Shown in pieces: positions 1 to 7,369 of a stretch of DNA of 30,416 bases (position 1 is its first letter; each line of letters begins with the position of its first letter). Origin of the DNA: Mesotoga sp. UBA6090 (GTDB lineage: Bacteria; Thermotogota; Thermotogae; Petrotogales; Kosmotogaceae); the NCBI RefSeq assembly GCF_002435945.1, contig NZ_DIXC01000034.1, positions 1 through 30,416 of the forward strand, written 5' to 3'. The notes below the pieces were generated by a model. It worked only from the letters and a program-made list of their open reading frames with translations, did not search any database and was not told the origin of the DNA. The translations under genes and the position numbers were made by a program.

Positions 1-107
1 ACGTGGCACCGCATTTCAAAGACGATTCAAATATCTATCACGAACTTATGCACCTTTCAGAGCTTCTTCCTGCGATTTATTCCCTTTTGCTGTCAAAGTT
101 GAGTTAA
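1..107 (+). CDS. possible 3' end of an unidentified CDS
   Basis: An open frame enters from the left edge (reading from base 3) and stops with TAA at 105-107, encoding at least 34 residues that end in a leucine-rich helix-like stretch (ELLPAIYSLLLSKLS). It has no recognisable family. Its end overlaps by 15 bases the opposite-strand GNAT fragment that follows, which suggests a recombination junction at about 100-107. It may be a shadow frame; it is listed because composition and residue choice look protein-like. Confidence 0.28.
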   Translation, partial: VAPHFKDDSNIYHELMHLSELLPAIYSLLLSKLS

Positions 108-221
108 AAACGTTTCGACGTCGCTGTTTTTCGAGCAAAAAAAGAGGGATAAAACCTCCCTCACTTCACTCTCTTCGTATTTGTCTAGCAGGGCCTTTAG
201 CGGCGTAATGTTTCTGGTAAT
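93..221 (-). pseudogene. 5' fragment of a GNAT-family acetyltransferase toxin-like gene
   Basis: The minus-strand frame reads TPLKALLDKY, then REVLSLFFCSKNSDVETFL, and stops with TGA at 93. The 'F.C.KN.DVE.FL' block matches, by eye, the N-terminus of the GNAT-like proteins that pair with small antitoxins in Firmicutes and Thermotogota. Everything after the first ~40 residues, including the acetyl-CoA site, is missing, so the product cannot be active. No ATG is present: the best-placed start is ATT at 221, 8-9 bases after AGGAG, perhaps a mutated ATG. It follows and overlaps the small antitoxin-like gene as in a two-gene TA operon. The family assignment rests on recalled motifs and is moderately sure. 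Confidence 0.5.
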
Positions 222-364
222 AGAGATACACTCCTCTCGATGGAGGCTCTAACGTCTATACACTCTTCCTTGGGCCGCTTCTTTGCAGCTTTCATTGCTT
301 TAACCATATTCTCCGCAGCTTTTTGGTCGATGTAAATCTCTTTCTCGAATGTTCTTGTTGCCAT
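197..364 (-). CDS. small antitoxin-like protein (55 aa)
   Basis: ATG at 364 is preceded by a clear ribosome site (AAGGGAG, 5 bases upstream) and the frame runs to TAA at 197-199. The product begins MATRTFEKEIYIDQKAAENM, followed by a Lys-rich helix, and resembles the short antitoxins that precede GNAT-like toxins. It probably binds the toxin and its own promoter. The partner downstream on the same strand is only a fragment, so this gene is an orphaned half of the module. It was too short for ordinary ORF cut-offs. No clear promoter was identified; a TAGAAT-like -10 lies about 30 bases upstream without a convincing -35. Confidence 0.55.
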   Translation of the reverse strand: MATRTFEKEIYIDQKAAENMVKAMKAAKKRPKEECIDVRASIERSVSLLPETLRR

Positions 365-550
365 AATTCTCCCTTCTTTCTAGTGCCTTCATAATTTATT
401 CTATCATTTCGACACGGCATTTCTGCAAATGTTCACCAAAATCCTAGTCCTTCAAACCAATCAACTTACAATTAGGACAAATGGCAATGTTTAAATATAT
501 TGCCGATTGTTCGCATAATGACACAATAAAGGCTTCAGTTCTCGTAAGAA
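365..550. other. intergenic, no gene recognised
   Basis: This AT-rich spacer lies between the Panacea gene and the small antitoxin gene, both on the minus strand. A minus-strand frame runs through it from inside the Panacea gene, but it has no ribosome site and no recognisable family. No hairpin terminator was seen. Confidence 0.4.
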
Positions 551-1567
551 TTAGGAGTCTGCCCCGTTCATTTGCTCGTTCAAGCGGGACAGGTTTCTGA
601 TCATTCCCTTGCAGTACCTTATGACTTTTTTCTCTCCAGTTTCTTTCCAGCACGGTTCTTCGTGAGATAGAGATGAGAGCTTTGTGCTTGTAAGACGACC
701 ATATCTTTTCACAATCGTCTTGATGATCTCCTCTTCTTCGTTGGGTAAATGATCGGGCATCGCCGTTCCTTTGACCATCACATACGCTTTCTTGCCTTCT
801 TCGACCACTCCGGCCTCTTTAAGATAAGAGACGACGTCTTCATACTTCACGGGAGTAGGTCCATAGTGATTGGCAATATACCTGAGACCGGTAATGGACA
901 TTCCCCTTCTCTCGAATGAAAGCGAATCGGAATAGAACAAAAGCTTGAATAGCTTCATATGATCAAGAGGTCCTATTTCTGATAGAAAACGCCCCACGAC
1001 TGCACTTAGAGTTCTTCCTGAAAAGACCTTGAAGCCATTGAGGAGCGTTTCGGTATTTCCGTGAGCTTCAATTATCATCCTTTCTCTCAGAGAGAGCCGG
1101 GATTCATTTCCAATACCGGTCTTGCCGACTATTCTGTCTCGATCATCCGGCGAGATCCTTCCCTGGACAGCAGCGGCATTAACGAAAGAGATGAAGTCTT
1201 CTCCGCCTGGCATTATGTAATTCGTGTAAGATTCGAGAAGCTTGTCTGAAAGAGCTCTCGAGCCGTCTTCAAGCTTGGAAACCAGAGACTTCGTTCTTCC
1301 CAGCAGGAGCGCTATCTCCTCCTGAGTGAGGTTTAGATTCTCTCTGGCTTTCCTGAGATCTGACGGCGAGGGGATGCAATTAGTCTTCTCATAATCGTCC
1401 CAGATCTTCTTCCAGGCTTCATCGAGAGATCTGGCATCCACATACGAATTCCCGCATTCATCACATCTATAGACATCGTAGGAAAGTCTGACTTGACTTC
1501 CCTTGAAACTCTCGACACTCTCTTCCCTAGATAGGCGCATTTTCTTTCCACATTCGGGACATATCAT
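551..1567 (-). CDS. zinc-finger/HTH/Panacea (SocA-like, DUF4065) antitoxin
   Basis: This 338-residue protein has three parts. An N-terminal zinc ribbon has C3-x2-C6 and C35-x2-C38 (YgiT/MqsA type). A Xre-like helix-turn-helix sits at about residues 64-105 (LTQEEIALLLGRTKSLVSKLEDG). A Panacea domain lies at about 200-310 (LFKLLFYSDSLSFERRG, then SITGLRYIANHYGPTPVKY). Proteins of this build are the antitoxin and autorepressor of type II TA modules; Panacea can neutralise many unrelated toxins or act as a proteolysis adaptor (SocA). The start chosen is ATG at 1567, 8 bases after GGGAG; an upstream in-frame start would overlap the partner gene. It follows the 140-residue gene with a 4-base gap, so the two are co-transcribed, toxin first. 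The domain calls are fairly certain; the TA role is inferred from order and architecture. Confidence 0.85.
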   Translation of the reverse strand: MICPECGKKMRLSREESVESFKGSQVRLSYDVYRCDECGNSYVDARSLDEAWKKIWDDYEKTNCIPSPSDLRKARENLNLTQEEIALLLGRTKSLVSKLEDGSRALSDKLLESYTNYIMPGGEDFISFVNAAAVQGRISPDDRDRIVGKTGIGNESRLSLRERMIIEAHGNTETLLNGFKVFSGRTLSAVVGRFLSEIGPLDHMKLFKLLFYSDSLSFERRGMSITGLRYIANHYGPTPVKYEDVVSYLKEAGVVEEGKKAYVMVKGTAMPDHLPNEEEEIIKTIVKRYGRLTSTKLSSLSHEEPCWKETGEKKVIRYCKGMIRNLSRLNEQMNGADS

Positions 1568-1571
1568 TAAA

Positions 1572-1994
1572 TCAACTCCCGTACTCTCCAATATGCAAAG
1601 ATAGACAGATCAGCCTTTCATTGAAGCTATAACTCAGCTTGAAATAGACTCTGTCTTTGTATTCATAGTTTTCTGGCGCCGGAAATTCATCATCAGCAAT
1701 CTCAAGCTCTCTGAGTATTGTTTCAAGCGGTAAGGATTTCCAGACAACAATCGTGAATGAATCTCTTTGATTATCATCCTTGATCTCATCGGGACAGATA
1801 TCTTTCGCCACCTTCCACGTGGCCTCAAGCACATCATAATGCTCTCTTATTCCTGACTTGTAGAAAGCATTCATCAGATCTATGTTTTTCTTTGCATCAC
1901 TGAGCAAGTATATATTGCATTCCCGGTTTTCAATAATCTCTTGTATTCTGTTCCTAAGCACATTGAAGAACAGCTTCTTCTTCATCAGATCCAT
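1572..1994 (-). CDS. unknown protein, probable toxin partner of the Panacea antitoxin
   Basis: The product has 140 residues and a mixed alpha/beta character. The N-terminal part is basic (MDLMKKKLFFNVLRNRIQEI), the middle reads KAKDICPDE-like, and the C-terminus is strand-like (RVYFKLSYSFNERLICLSLH). I do not recognise a family or catalytic motif. ATG at 1994 has AGGAG 6 bases upstream, and a consensus promoter sits immediately before it. The position as first gene of a two-gene operon, with the zinc-finger/HTH/Panacea gene 4 bases downstream, is the usual toxin place in PanAT-type modules. Toxicity is an inference from context only. It could instead be an accessory protein regulated by the second gene. 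Confidence 0.7.
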   Translation of the reverse strand: MDLMKKKLFFNVLRNRIQEIIENRECNIYLLSDAKKNIDLMNAFYKSGIREHYDVLEATWKVAKDICPDEIKDDNQRDSFTIVVWKSLPLETILRELEIADDEFPAPENYEYKDRVYFKLSYSFNERLICLSLHIGEYGS

Positions 1995-2306
1995 GCTCTT
2001 CTCCTATATTATATGTTCTTCCTGTCAACTTTGTCAACTCCACGGTATTTTGTTTCATTTCACGGTCCCATCGCTCGAAGGGTTCGAAAAGAATCCCTCT
2101 CAGACGTTCATTGAATTTCCAGCAATACTTTGTGACACAGTTCATCTTTCGCTTCGCGAACTGCAATTCAGTTTGTCAAGTTCCTGGACCTTGCTTTATC
2201 GTAGATATTCAGCTTGCAGCAAATGCACTACTTAGTGGCCGATATGAACTCAATGTAAAAAAGCGAGTCTGTCACGAAAAAAACGAAATGTAAAAAAGCG
2301 AGTCTG
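1995..2306. other. intergenic: promoter, then sequence without a convincing gene
   Basis: Apart from the promoter at 2008-2037 and the first repeat copy at 2252-2279, no gene can be supported. A minus-strand frame at 1954-2166 overlaps both the promoter and the toxin start and lacks a ribosome site. Confidence 0.4.
2008..2037 (-). promoter_or_regulatory. consensus sigma-70 promoter of the TA operon with a TTGACA direct repeat
   Basis: On the minus strand the -35 TTGACA (2037-2032) is separated by 18 bases from a perfect -10 TATAAT (2013-2008). A second TTGACA lies 9 bases downstream of the first (2028-2023), making a GTTGACA-N2-GTTGACA direct repeat inside the spacer. The HTH antitoxin could bind this repeat to repress its own promoter. 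The -10 ends only 13 bases before the ATG at 1994, so the transcript would begin at or within the AGGAG ribosome site. Confidence 0.75.
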
Positions 2307-2314
2307 TCACGAAA
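2252..2314. repeat. two tandem copies of a 28-base direct repeat
   Basis: The same 28 bases occur at 2252-2279 and 2287-2314 with a 35-base period. The unit begins AATGTAAAAAAGCGAG and ends CTGTCACGAAA. The right copy supplies the stop codon of the truncated recombinase frame, so the repeat marks the point where that gene was cut. Confidence 0.85.
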
Positions 2315-2534
2315 GATACTCGAACTCTCTTCTATTAGCGTGATCGATCGGTTCATCGAGTTGTTCCCTTCGATTGACTTTTCCTGTTTCCTTATCTGCG
2401 AAGTACCCAACGATCTCAATTTCGTTGCTCTCGGCGTATCTGTCGCATTCTTCGAATTGACCTACAAGGCTGAGATCAGATTGATGAAGTGTTGAGACTC
2501 TTGCGTAAGCAGCGGCCTTTCTCAATGCAAACAC
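2307..2534 (-). pseudogene. truncated serine recombinase (resolvase N-terminal domain)
   Basis: The 75-residue product carries the resolvase N-terminal signature KAAAYARVST with the catalytic serine, followed by SLVGQFEECDRYAESNEIEIVGYFADKE and REQLDEPIDHANRREFEY. It stops at 2307 inside the tandem repeat. The rest of the catalytic domain (the conserved arginines after the '...DVVLV' strand) and the whole DNA-binding region are absent. The family cannot act in this form, so this is a relic of a transposon or integrative element. GTG at 2534 is the upstream-most start; TTG three codons later is an alternative. No recombination sites can be assigned. Confidence 0.75.
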
Positions 2535-2647
2535 GTCCTAGCTATATCATAGGATTAGTCGAGATGTTCGATGAAAAGCAAACAAAAACTACTGGAACTC
2601 ACAAGCCTACCTCGAAATCACCTGATTGCACAGGATTTGTTGAATCG

Positions 2648-2896
2648 CTATCTCTCAAATTTCGAAGCCTTCACTTTGCTCTTGCGCGCCTTTCTAAGGT
2701 ATTTCTCAGCATTCTCTGGGTCTTCTTCTGCTTTGAGTTTGTATTTCTCCTCCTTGTAGCGATATTTTCCATATTTTTGCCCTCTACCCACTAACAAGAG
2801 GAGCACACCAATCACGATTAATGGAATGCCTACAAATGGTAGAAGAAAAGCCAAGATGACTCCTAATATCAAGAACAGCCAGCCGATAAATAGCAT
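2648..2896 (-). CDS. small membrane protein (82 aa)
   Basis: ATG at 2896 is preceded by a near-perfect ribosome site (AAGGAGGTGG, 5-6 bases away); the upstream in-frame ATG has none. The N-terminal half is one long or two short membrane segments (about residues 2-38, LFLILGVILAFLLPFVGIPL and IGVLLLLVG). The C-terminal half is highly charged (EEKYKLKAEEDPENAEKYL, ending KVKASKFER) and probably cytoplasmic. No family with a known function is recognised. It is a stand-alone gene with no obvious partner and no clear promoter. Confidence 0.65.
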   Translation of the reverse strand: MLFIGWLFLILGVILAFLLPFVGIPLIVIGVLLLLVGRGQKYGKYRYKEEKYKLKAEEDPENAEKYLRKARKSKVKASKFER

Positions 2897-3147
2897 CTTC
2901 TCCACCTCCTTTCTAATAATAAACTGTAGCATCTTTGCTGCGCCAAATTCCAACTCTGCTAATTAACAAGCGCGTTTCTTCTGATAAGGATTACCCGAGG
3001 ACGTTTCAATTGAATCACCTTGGAACTACTTCTTGACATCTCAACTAGAAAAGAAACAAGTCTATTTTTGCCTAGAGATGACAAGCATAGACACTGATGC
3101 TGCAAAAATCTCAGAGTCTTATGGTCACATAGCTTCTCTCATTCTTC
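2897..3147. other. intergenic, nothing recognised
   Basis: No gene, hairpin or repeat that can be supported was seen here. Short open frames on the plus strand lack ribosome sites. Confidence 0.4.
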
Positions 3148-3384
3148 TTAACACCCTTCAAACGCATACGCCGCTGACTTCGGATCCATTCCCGGCAAAA
3201 AGAATACTGTCGTGAGTTCTTCAACGTCCTGGCCATGTCTTTTCCAGATGATTTCTGTGATCTTCATGAGTTGATCTCTGGATGGCGCATGTTCAAGCAG
3301 TTGGACTTTGACATTCCTCCGCCGCATACCTATTCTAAGATCCCTTATGCTCAGGATCCCATAGGTTGAATCCCCGCTTTTCAA
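3148..3384 (-). pseudogene. fragment of an unrecognised conserved domain
   Basis: The 78-residue frame reads GDSTYGILSIRDLRIGMRRR, then HAPSRDQLMKITEIIWKRHG and TTVFFLPGMDPKSAAYAF, and stops three residues later. The pattern 'P.rdqL..Ite.I......v..l..fFlPGMd..s.AYA' recalls a small domain found in Thermotogota and Firmicutes proteins where the chain continues with a 'f.P.g' strand. The abrupt stop after AYAFEGC suggests 3' truncation. No ribosome site supports the first ATG. Function is unknown and it is probably non-functional. Confidence 0.4.
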
Positions 3385-3547
3385 CTTGCCCCCCGAAAGA
3401 AATTAGTAAAGCAATCATGATTATACACGATTTAACATTCAGAACAAAACATACAAATTAACTCGACTTATTTGCACAGAACAGTTGTCAAGCTCTCAAG
3501 ATGGCAACAGTAATTATCCTTTTGTTTGAATCGAAGGAGTGAGTGAT

Positions 3548-3568
3548 ATGATTAATCAAAAGTTTTGA
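3548..3568 (+). other. six-codon mini-ORF with a strong ribosome site
   Basis: AAGGAG stands 7-8 bases before ATG, and the frame encodes MINQKF and a TGA, ending 28 bases before the GTG of the sensor-like gene. It could be a leader peptide coupling translation, or the start of a gene lost by deletion. Low confidence. Confidence 0.25.
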
Positions 3569-3596
3569 AGTTAAGCAATGCAGTGGGAGGTGGAAC

Positions 3597-4085
3597 GTGA
3601 AAGGATTTGATGAACTAAGGTACATAAGATCTACGCTAGTCATATTCATTTTTGTCGTAACGATTCTTCTAATGATGCTGCCGTACCACGTCTTTCAGAA
3701 CGAAGCGATAAGCTACACTCAGGAGATTTACTCGGGGATTTTCGAGACATCTATCGAGAATCTAGCTTCCTCTTTATTAGTTGGTTATTTTCAATGGCAT
3801 GCGATGTATAATGCGGTGAATTCCGGTGACGATGTATTCATTGAAGAGATGCTCCAAGAAATACAGGAGGATTTCCCGGGAGTGAGAGTCGCCAGGCTAA
3901 TAGATAGACCACCCGAGGTACAGCTAAAAGGTCATTACAACCTATCTAACATTGATCAAGAGCTTTACCTCTACTTCAACATATATGATAGCCTCGTGGA
4001 CAATGAGATTTCTGACAAAGTTGTGATTGCCAGCATAGACAAGGATGCCATGCTCTCGGATAAACTCCGAAGCTTCACCTCCTAG
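3597..4085 (+). pseudogene. truncated sensor-like membrane protein, output domain missing
   Basis: GTG at 3597 follows GGGAGGTGG by 3 bases past the core and opens a 162-residue frame. An N-terminal membrane helix (about residues 11-31, LVIFIFVVTILLMMLPYHVF) is followed by a predicted extracytoplasmic domain (EIYSGIFETSIENLASSLLV, then EEMLQEIQEDFPGVRVARL). This layout is that of the input half of sensor kinases or GGDEF/HD proteins, but there is no second membrane helix or signalling domain. The stop (TAG 4083-4085) overlaps the opposite-strand stop of the last island gene (TAG 4084-4082). The simplest reading is that the defence island inserted into this gene and replaced its 3' part. The family is not identified. 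Confidence 0.5.
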
Positions 4086-4744
4086 ATTGTTTCTGCACTC
4101 GATTTGTCGATGATCTCCTTGAAGTGTTCATGGCAGTATAACTTTCCGCCCAGAAGCTCCGAATTACTCCTGCAAAGCTCCTTCTGATTCTGATCGATCA
4201 ATTTTCCGCAAGCATGGCAGAGATTAGGCTGAGAACCGAGCTCTTCTTGAATTTCTTCCTTGTACTTCTCATATCTCTTAAATTCAAGGCCGTAGCTCTC
4301 GGCCAGTCTCTTTGCCTCAATCGGCAGCAGACCATCGACCAAAATGACTCCGCGCTTTGCCCCGTGCTTCGAGAGAGAAGCGACGAGACTTTGCACTTCG
4401 GATTTATGGATCTCATCATTGCCTTCTCTAATGGAGAACACCGTCTTTTCTCCGAAAATGTCCGCGATAAGATCAACGGAGGAATAATCACCCCTTGGAG
4501 GAAAATCACAGGATATTCCATAGCTTTCGAGAAGGTCCTTGAACTCAAGAACGAGAAGATTCCGTAGGTTCTTCACATTTCGCTCGGGCTTCGAATAATT
4601 CCTGATCCTAAATGAGACAAGACTCACAGTAATTACCTGCGCAAAGAGCAGACCAATAACCACCTGATAAGGGATCACATAAGCAAGCGCAATGATCGCA
4701 GCCGATACCACCCACCAGTACTTCCTGAAGTAGTGTAGAATCAT
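4082..4744 (-). CDS. membrane-anchored Mrr-like (restriction endonuclease fold) protein with zinc cluster
   Basis: This 220-residue protein starts with two membrane helices (about 9-25 and 26-44). A region at about 60-155 then follows the Mrr/NERD restriction-endonuclease-like pattern: a helix, GDYSSVDLIADIFGE (Asp91), a strand FSIREG, 'EVQSLVASLSKHGAKRGVILVDG' (split here: EVQSL, LSKHGAKRGVILVDG) and 'IEAKRLAESYGLEF'. The usual Q/E-x-K is replaced by S-x-R, so nuclease activity is doubtful. The C-terminus has C176-x2-C179, C191, C204, H205 and H207, a probable zinc site. It is the last gene of the island, 92 bases after the DUF262 gene, with AGGA about 8 bases before ATG. Inferred role: a DNA- or membrane-sensing accessory of the defence cluster. 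The fold call is fairly sure; the function is unknown. Confidence 0.65.
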   Translation of the reverse strand: MILHYFRKYWWVVSAAIIALAYVIPYQVVIGLLFAQVITVSLVSFRIRNYSKPERNVKNLRNLLVLEFKDLLESYGISCDFPPRGDYSSVDLIADIFGEKTVFSIREGNDEIHKSEVQSLVASLSKHGAKRGVILVDGLLPIEAKRLAESYGLEFKRYEKYKEEIQEELGSQPNLCHACGKLIDQNQKELCRSNSELLGGKLYCHEHFKEIIDKSSAETI

Positions 4745-4836
4745 ATGGTTTTTCCTGTCATGTTATTTCTGTTTCGATCGAAATCCACTTCCACACCTCG
4801 TCCAGAAAACACATCGAATATCTATTCAATTATCGC

Positions 4837-6630
4837 TCAAAGAACCGCGAAATACCTCTTTATCTTCTGAGCCATGAGATAACGTCGCTCCTCGAGAAAT
4901 TCTTCATAGTCGTCTATTGTCATATTCACTGTGTTTTCAGGGATGCAGTTCATCTTCCAGTTCTCAAGCATTTCTGACTTCAGCGTGATACCTCCATACT
5001 TGAGACCCCCACCATTGCATTGATTTAGAGCTTCTGTAAGGTATTGCGAAGGCGGCTTAGAACTGATAGCAATGTTGATCTCGCTCTGTGTCATCGCGTA
5101 GTTAGCAATCTGATTGTATTTTCCTCTGGTAAGTCCGAATTTCTTCAGATATTCCTTCGGGAAAATGTGATGAACATCTCCCTTTAGGCTAACCAGATCT
5201 GCGACGCAGATATCGCGTGAAAGGAAACCCTTGTCTTTAAGCTTCACTTGAGCCGCAAGATAGACATTGAAAGAAGGGCTGCTGGAAACCGAAGTATTCA
5301 TTTGCTGCGGCAAGCCTACCTCCCAGAAAGCATCCGAGAGCTCTGCTGAAAAGACATTTTCTATGAAGGACTTCCCATTCTCATGTATTCTCCTGATATC
5401 ATAGTCAAAAGTAGATTCGGGAGAACTGGAATAACGACTCGTAAGAATTGAAAGAACAAACCACTTTCTGACTAACGATTCAATTTCCGCTTGATCGCAA
5501 TTCATCTCGCGAAGAGTTAGATACATGATGTATGCGAAGTTGATCGAATTCTGGGACCTGATCATAGAACTATCTATGAAACCTGCAGAACGGAGAATCA
5601 TGATGAACTTCTTGAAGTTGTTTTCATTCATGAAATCCATAACGCCGGTTTTCAATAGATCAAATGAGCGTTCGGAAATCTCCTCTTCGAACTCTCTCGT
5701 TTCGAAATTCCTGCCGGAAAGAAGCGCAACCAAATCCTGCAATCTACCCCTTTTGAATTTCGAAGTGAAAGCTACTCTAAGCATGTCTGTATAAGAAGGA
5801 TCATACAAGTCATCATTTTCATTCTTTAGCCAAGACATCCTGCCGAAGTAATCAGTCCTGGTGAACTCTTCATCCACCTCCTGGAGTTGTTGATAGAACT
5901 CCGGAGCAATGGCCAAATGGCAGAAATAATCTATTGCTTTCCTGAGATTGTTGCCGCCATATGTTTCATTCACAGAGATCTTCGACATCGCAAAGTCCGC
6001 TTGACTAAGCACTGAGCCTGCCGAATTGATTCTTATGAAGATTTCCGTGACTGTTTCGATATCCAGATCGGAATTGAGTTCAATCAAGCCAATCGGGTTA
6101 TTTACGATGCCTTTTAGTGACTCTAGACTCTCAAAAATCTCGTCTTCGTTCTCAACTGAATTCAATTCGCAGTAATTTTTCACCGCCTGAATCAATCTGA
6201 AATCAGGTCTGAAGATTGCAGAGATGTCTGGAATCCAGTTCCTGTCCTTCCTTATAGCGGGATTAGTAACCTCGAACCTCTTTTCTAACGGGTGGAAGGC
6301 AATGGCTATCCGAATCCTGCGATAGTCCTTGGTAACTACTTTCTGACCCAATAGCGCTGCCATCAATGCGGTGACTCTCTGTTGGCCGTCAATAAGAATT
6401 CTCTTGCCAACCGATTTAGTGCCGTCCTTTAGTTTGACATTCGGATTCTGCCACGCAATAAGGTATCCTATGGGATAACCCTGATAAAGAGAATCCAGAA
6501 GATCCCTAACCTTAATCGCGTCCCAAACGAAGGGCCGTTGAATCTCTGGTATGGCAACTGCCTGTGACTGAACCCACGTGAGCAAAGTTTGAATTGGGTG
6601 TTGATTAACCGAGTATTGCTGTATAACCAC
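4837..6630 (-). CDS. DUF262 + HNH (DUF1524-like) protein, GmrSD/BrxU-type modification-dependent nuclease
   Basis: This 597-residue protein begins with a DUF262 domain showing the landmark motifs PEIQRPFVW (29-36), YPIGYLIAW, ILIDGQQRVTAL (78-89) and FIRINSAGSVLS (198-209). The C-terminus has an HNH-like site, DVHHIFPKEYLKKFGL (485-500), followed by N510 and N519 and 'P..YL', the pattern of DUF1524-type nucleases. In GmrSD, BrxU and SspE-like enzymes the DUF262 part binds NTP and senses modified or marked DNA, while the HNH part cuts it. BrxU is a known companion of BREX against phages with modified cytosines, which fits this position. GTG at 6630 is preceded by GAGGAGG with 7 bases spacing. 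Substrate and exact modification cannot be told from sequence. Confidence 0.85.
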   Translation of the reverse strand: MVIQQYSVNQHPIQTLLTWVQSQAVAIPEIQRPFVWDAIKVRDLLDSLYQGYPIGYLIAWQNPNVKLKDGTKSVGKRILIDGQQRVTALMAALLGQKVVTKDYRRIRIAIAFHPLEKRFEVTNPAIRKDRNWIPDISAIFRPDFRLIQAVKNYCELNSVENEDEIFESLESLKGIVNNPIGLIELNSDLDIETVTEIFIRINSAGSVLSQADFAMSKISVNETYGGNNLRKAIDYFCHLAIAPEFYQQLQEVDEEFTRTDYFGRMSWLKNENDDLYDPSYTDMLRVAFTSKFKRGRLQDLVALLSGRNFETREFEEEISERSFDLLKTGVMDFMNENNFKKFIMILRSAGFIDSSMIRSQNSINFAYIMYLTLREMNCDQAEIESLVRKWFVLSILTSRYSSSPESTFDYDIRRIHENGKSFIENVFSAELSDAFWEVGLPQQMNTSVSSSPSFNVYLAAQVKLKDKGFLSRDICVADLVSLKGDVHHIFPKEYLKKFGLTRGKYNQIANYAMTQSEINIAISSKPPSQYLTEALNQCNGGGLKYGGITLKSEMLENWKMNCIPENTVNMTIDDYEEFLEERRYLMAQKIKRYFAVL

Positions 6631-6670
6631 TACGAATCCTCCTCAAAAGTCTAGCAAGTATTTCGACCCT

Positions 6671-7255
6671 TCAGTAAATCTTGAAGTTCACTAGCTTCCC
6701 GTCTACGTAATCTCCATAAGCATACGGTTTGTCCGCGAAAAAACTCTTGTATGCAACAACTCTCACGGCAGCATATTCACGATACGTATTAACAATACCC
6801 CTAAAGCTAGCTCTCATATTCAAGACTGTTGGCTCAATTGGAATGTAATTGCTCTTGAGAACAATGTTGATTTCTAATCCTGACAATGTTCCGTAATTCC
6901 AACTCTTTTCGAAAAGAAGTTCTTCATAGTAGCGAACGGGAATCACTAGAAGCACTATCATCGCCAAAACAAAGACAATACCGATAAGGATCAAGATCCT
7001 TGCGAATCTATTGTTGGTCCACTTAGGCCAATAATGGTCTGTTTTACTTTCGAAAGTGTTTGCTAGTTCTACCTGCTCTTGTTCAGAATTAGAAACAACT
7101 TCGGTTTCTGAACCAGAATGTGCTCGCCAAAGCAGTTCTGCCCTCTTCCTGGTCTCCGAATCATAGCTTCCTTCAAAGAGAGTCATAGTTTCCTTGTAGC
7201 TTAACTTCTGCTTCTTGCACCACTCAATATACTCGAGAATCTTCTCGTCAGTCAT
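6671..7255 (-). CDS. single-pass membrane protein of unknown function
   Basis: The 194-residue product has a soluble N-terminal part of about 80 residues (TDEKILEYIEWCKKQKLSYK, then a SETRKRAELLWRAHSG helix and an acidic linker). One strong membrane helix follows (about 85-106, ILILIGIVFVLAMIVLLVIP), then a C-terminal domain of about 85 residues predicted outside (LEINIVLKSNYIPIEP and FRGIVNTYREYAAVRVVAY). No family is recognised. ATG at 7255 has AAGGAG 8 bases upstream. It lies between the HEPN gene (114 bases away) and the DUF262 gene (40 bases), so it is probably part of the same transcript and could anchor or sense at the membrane for its neighbours. This role is inferred from position only. 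Confidence 0.65.
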   Translation of the reverse strand: MTDEKILEYIEWCKKQKLSYKETMTLFEGSYDSETRKRAELLWRAHSGSETEVVSNSEQEQVELANTFESKTDHYWPKWTNNRFARILILIGIVFVLAMIVLLVIPVRYYEELLFEKSWNYGTLSGLEINIVLKSNYIPIEPTVLNMRASFRGIVNTYREYAAVRVVAYKSFFADKPYAYGDYVDGKLVNFKIY

Positions 7256-7369
7256 GTTTCAAACTCCTTGGAATTTGTACTACAGTGTGAGACAACCATA
7301 TCTACTAAAGAATACGCCATATTGAAAAGTCTTTCATTCTAGCTTCAGCATTCATGGCACGGGTGTACT

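Noticed and set aside
144..162. GAGGGA...TCCCTC hairpin followed on the minus strand by seven T, resembling a terminator
   Set aside because: It lies inside the reading frame of the GNAT-like fragment and encodes REVLSLFF, so the resemblance is explained by coding sequence.
1954..2166. 70-codon minus-strand frame upstream of and overlapping the TA operon
   Set aside because: It covers the consensus promoter and the toxin start, has no ribosome site and no recognisable family.
3033..3215. Plus-strand frame of 60 codons with a TTGACA-like word just before it
   Set aside because: There is no ribosome site or -10 box, and it overlaps the opposite-strand domain fragment, which has better residue conservation patterns.
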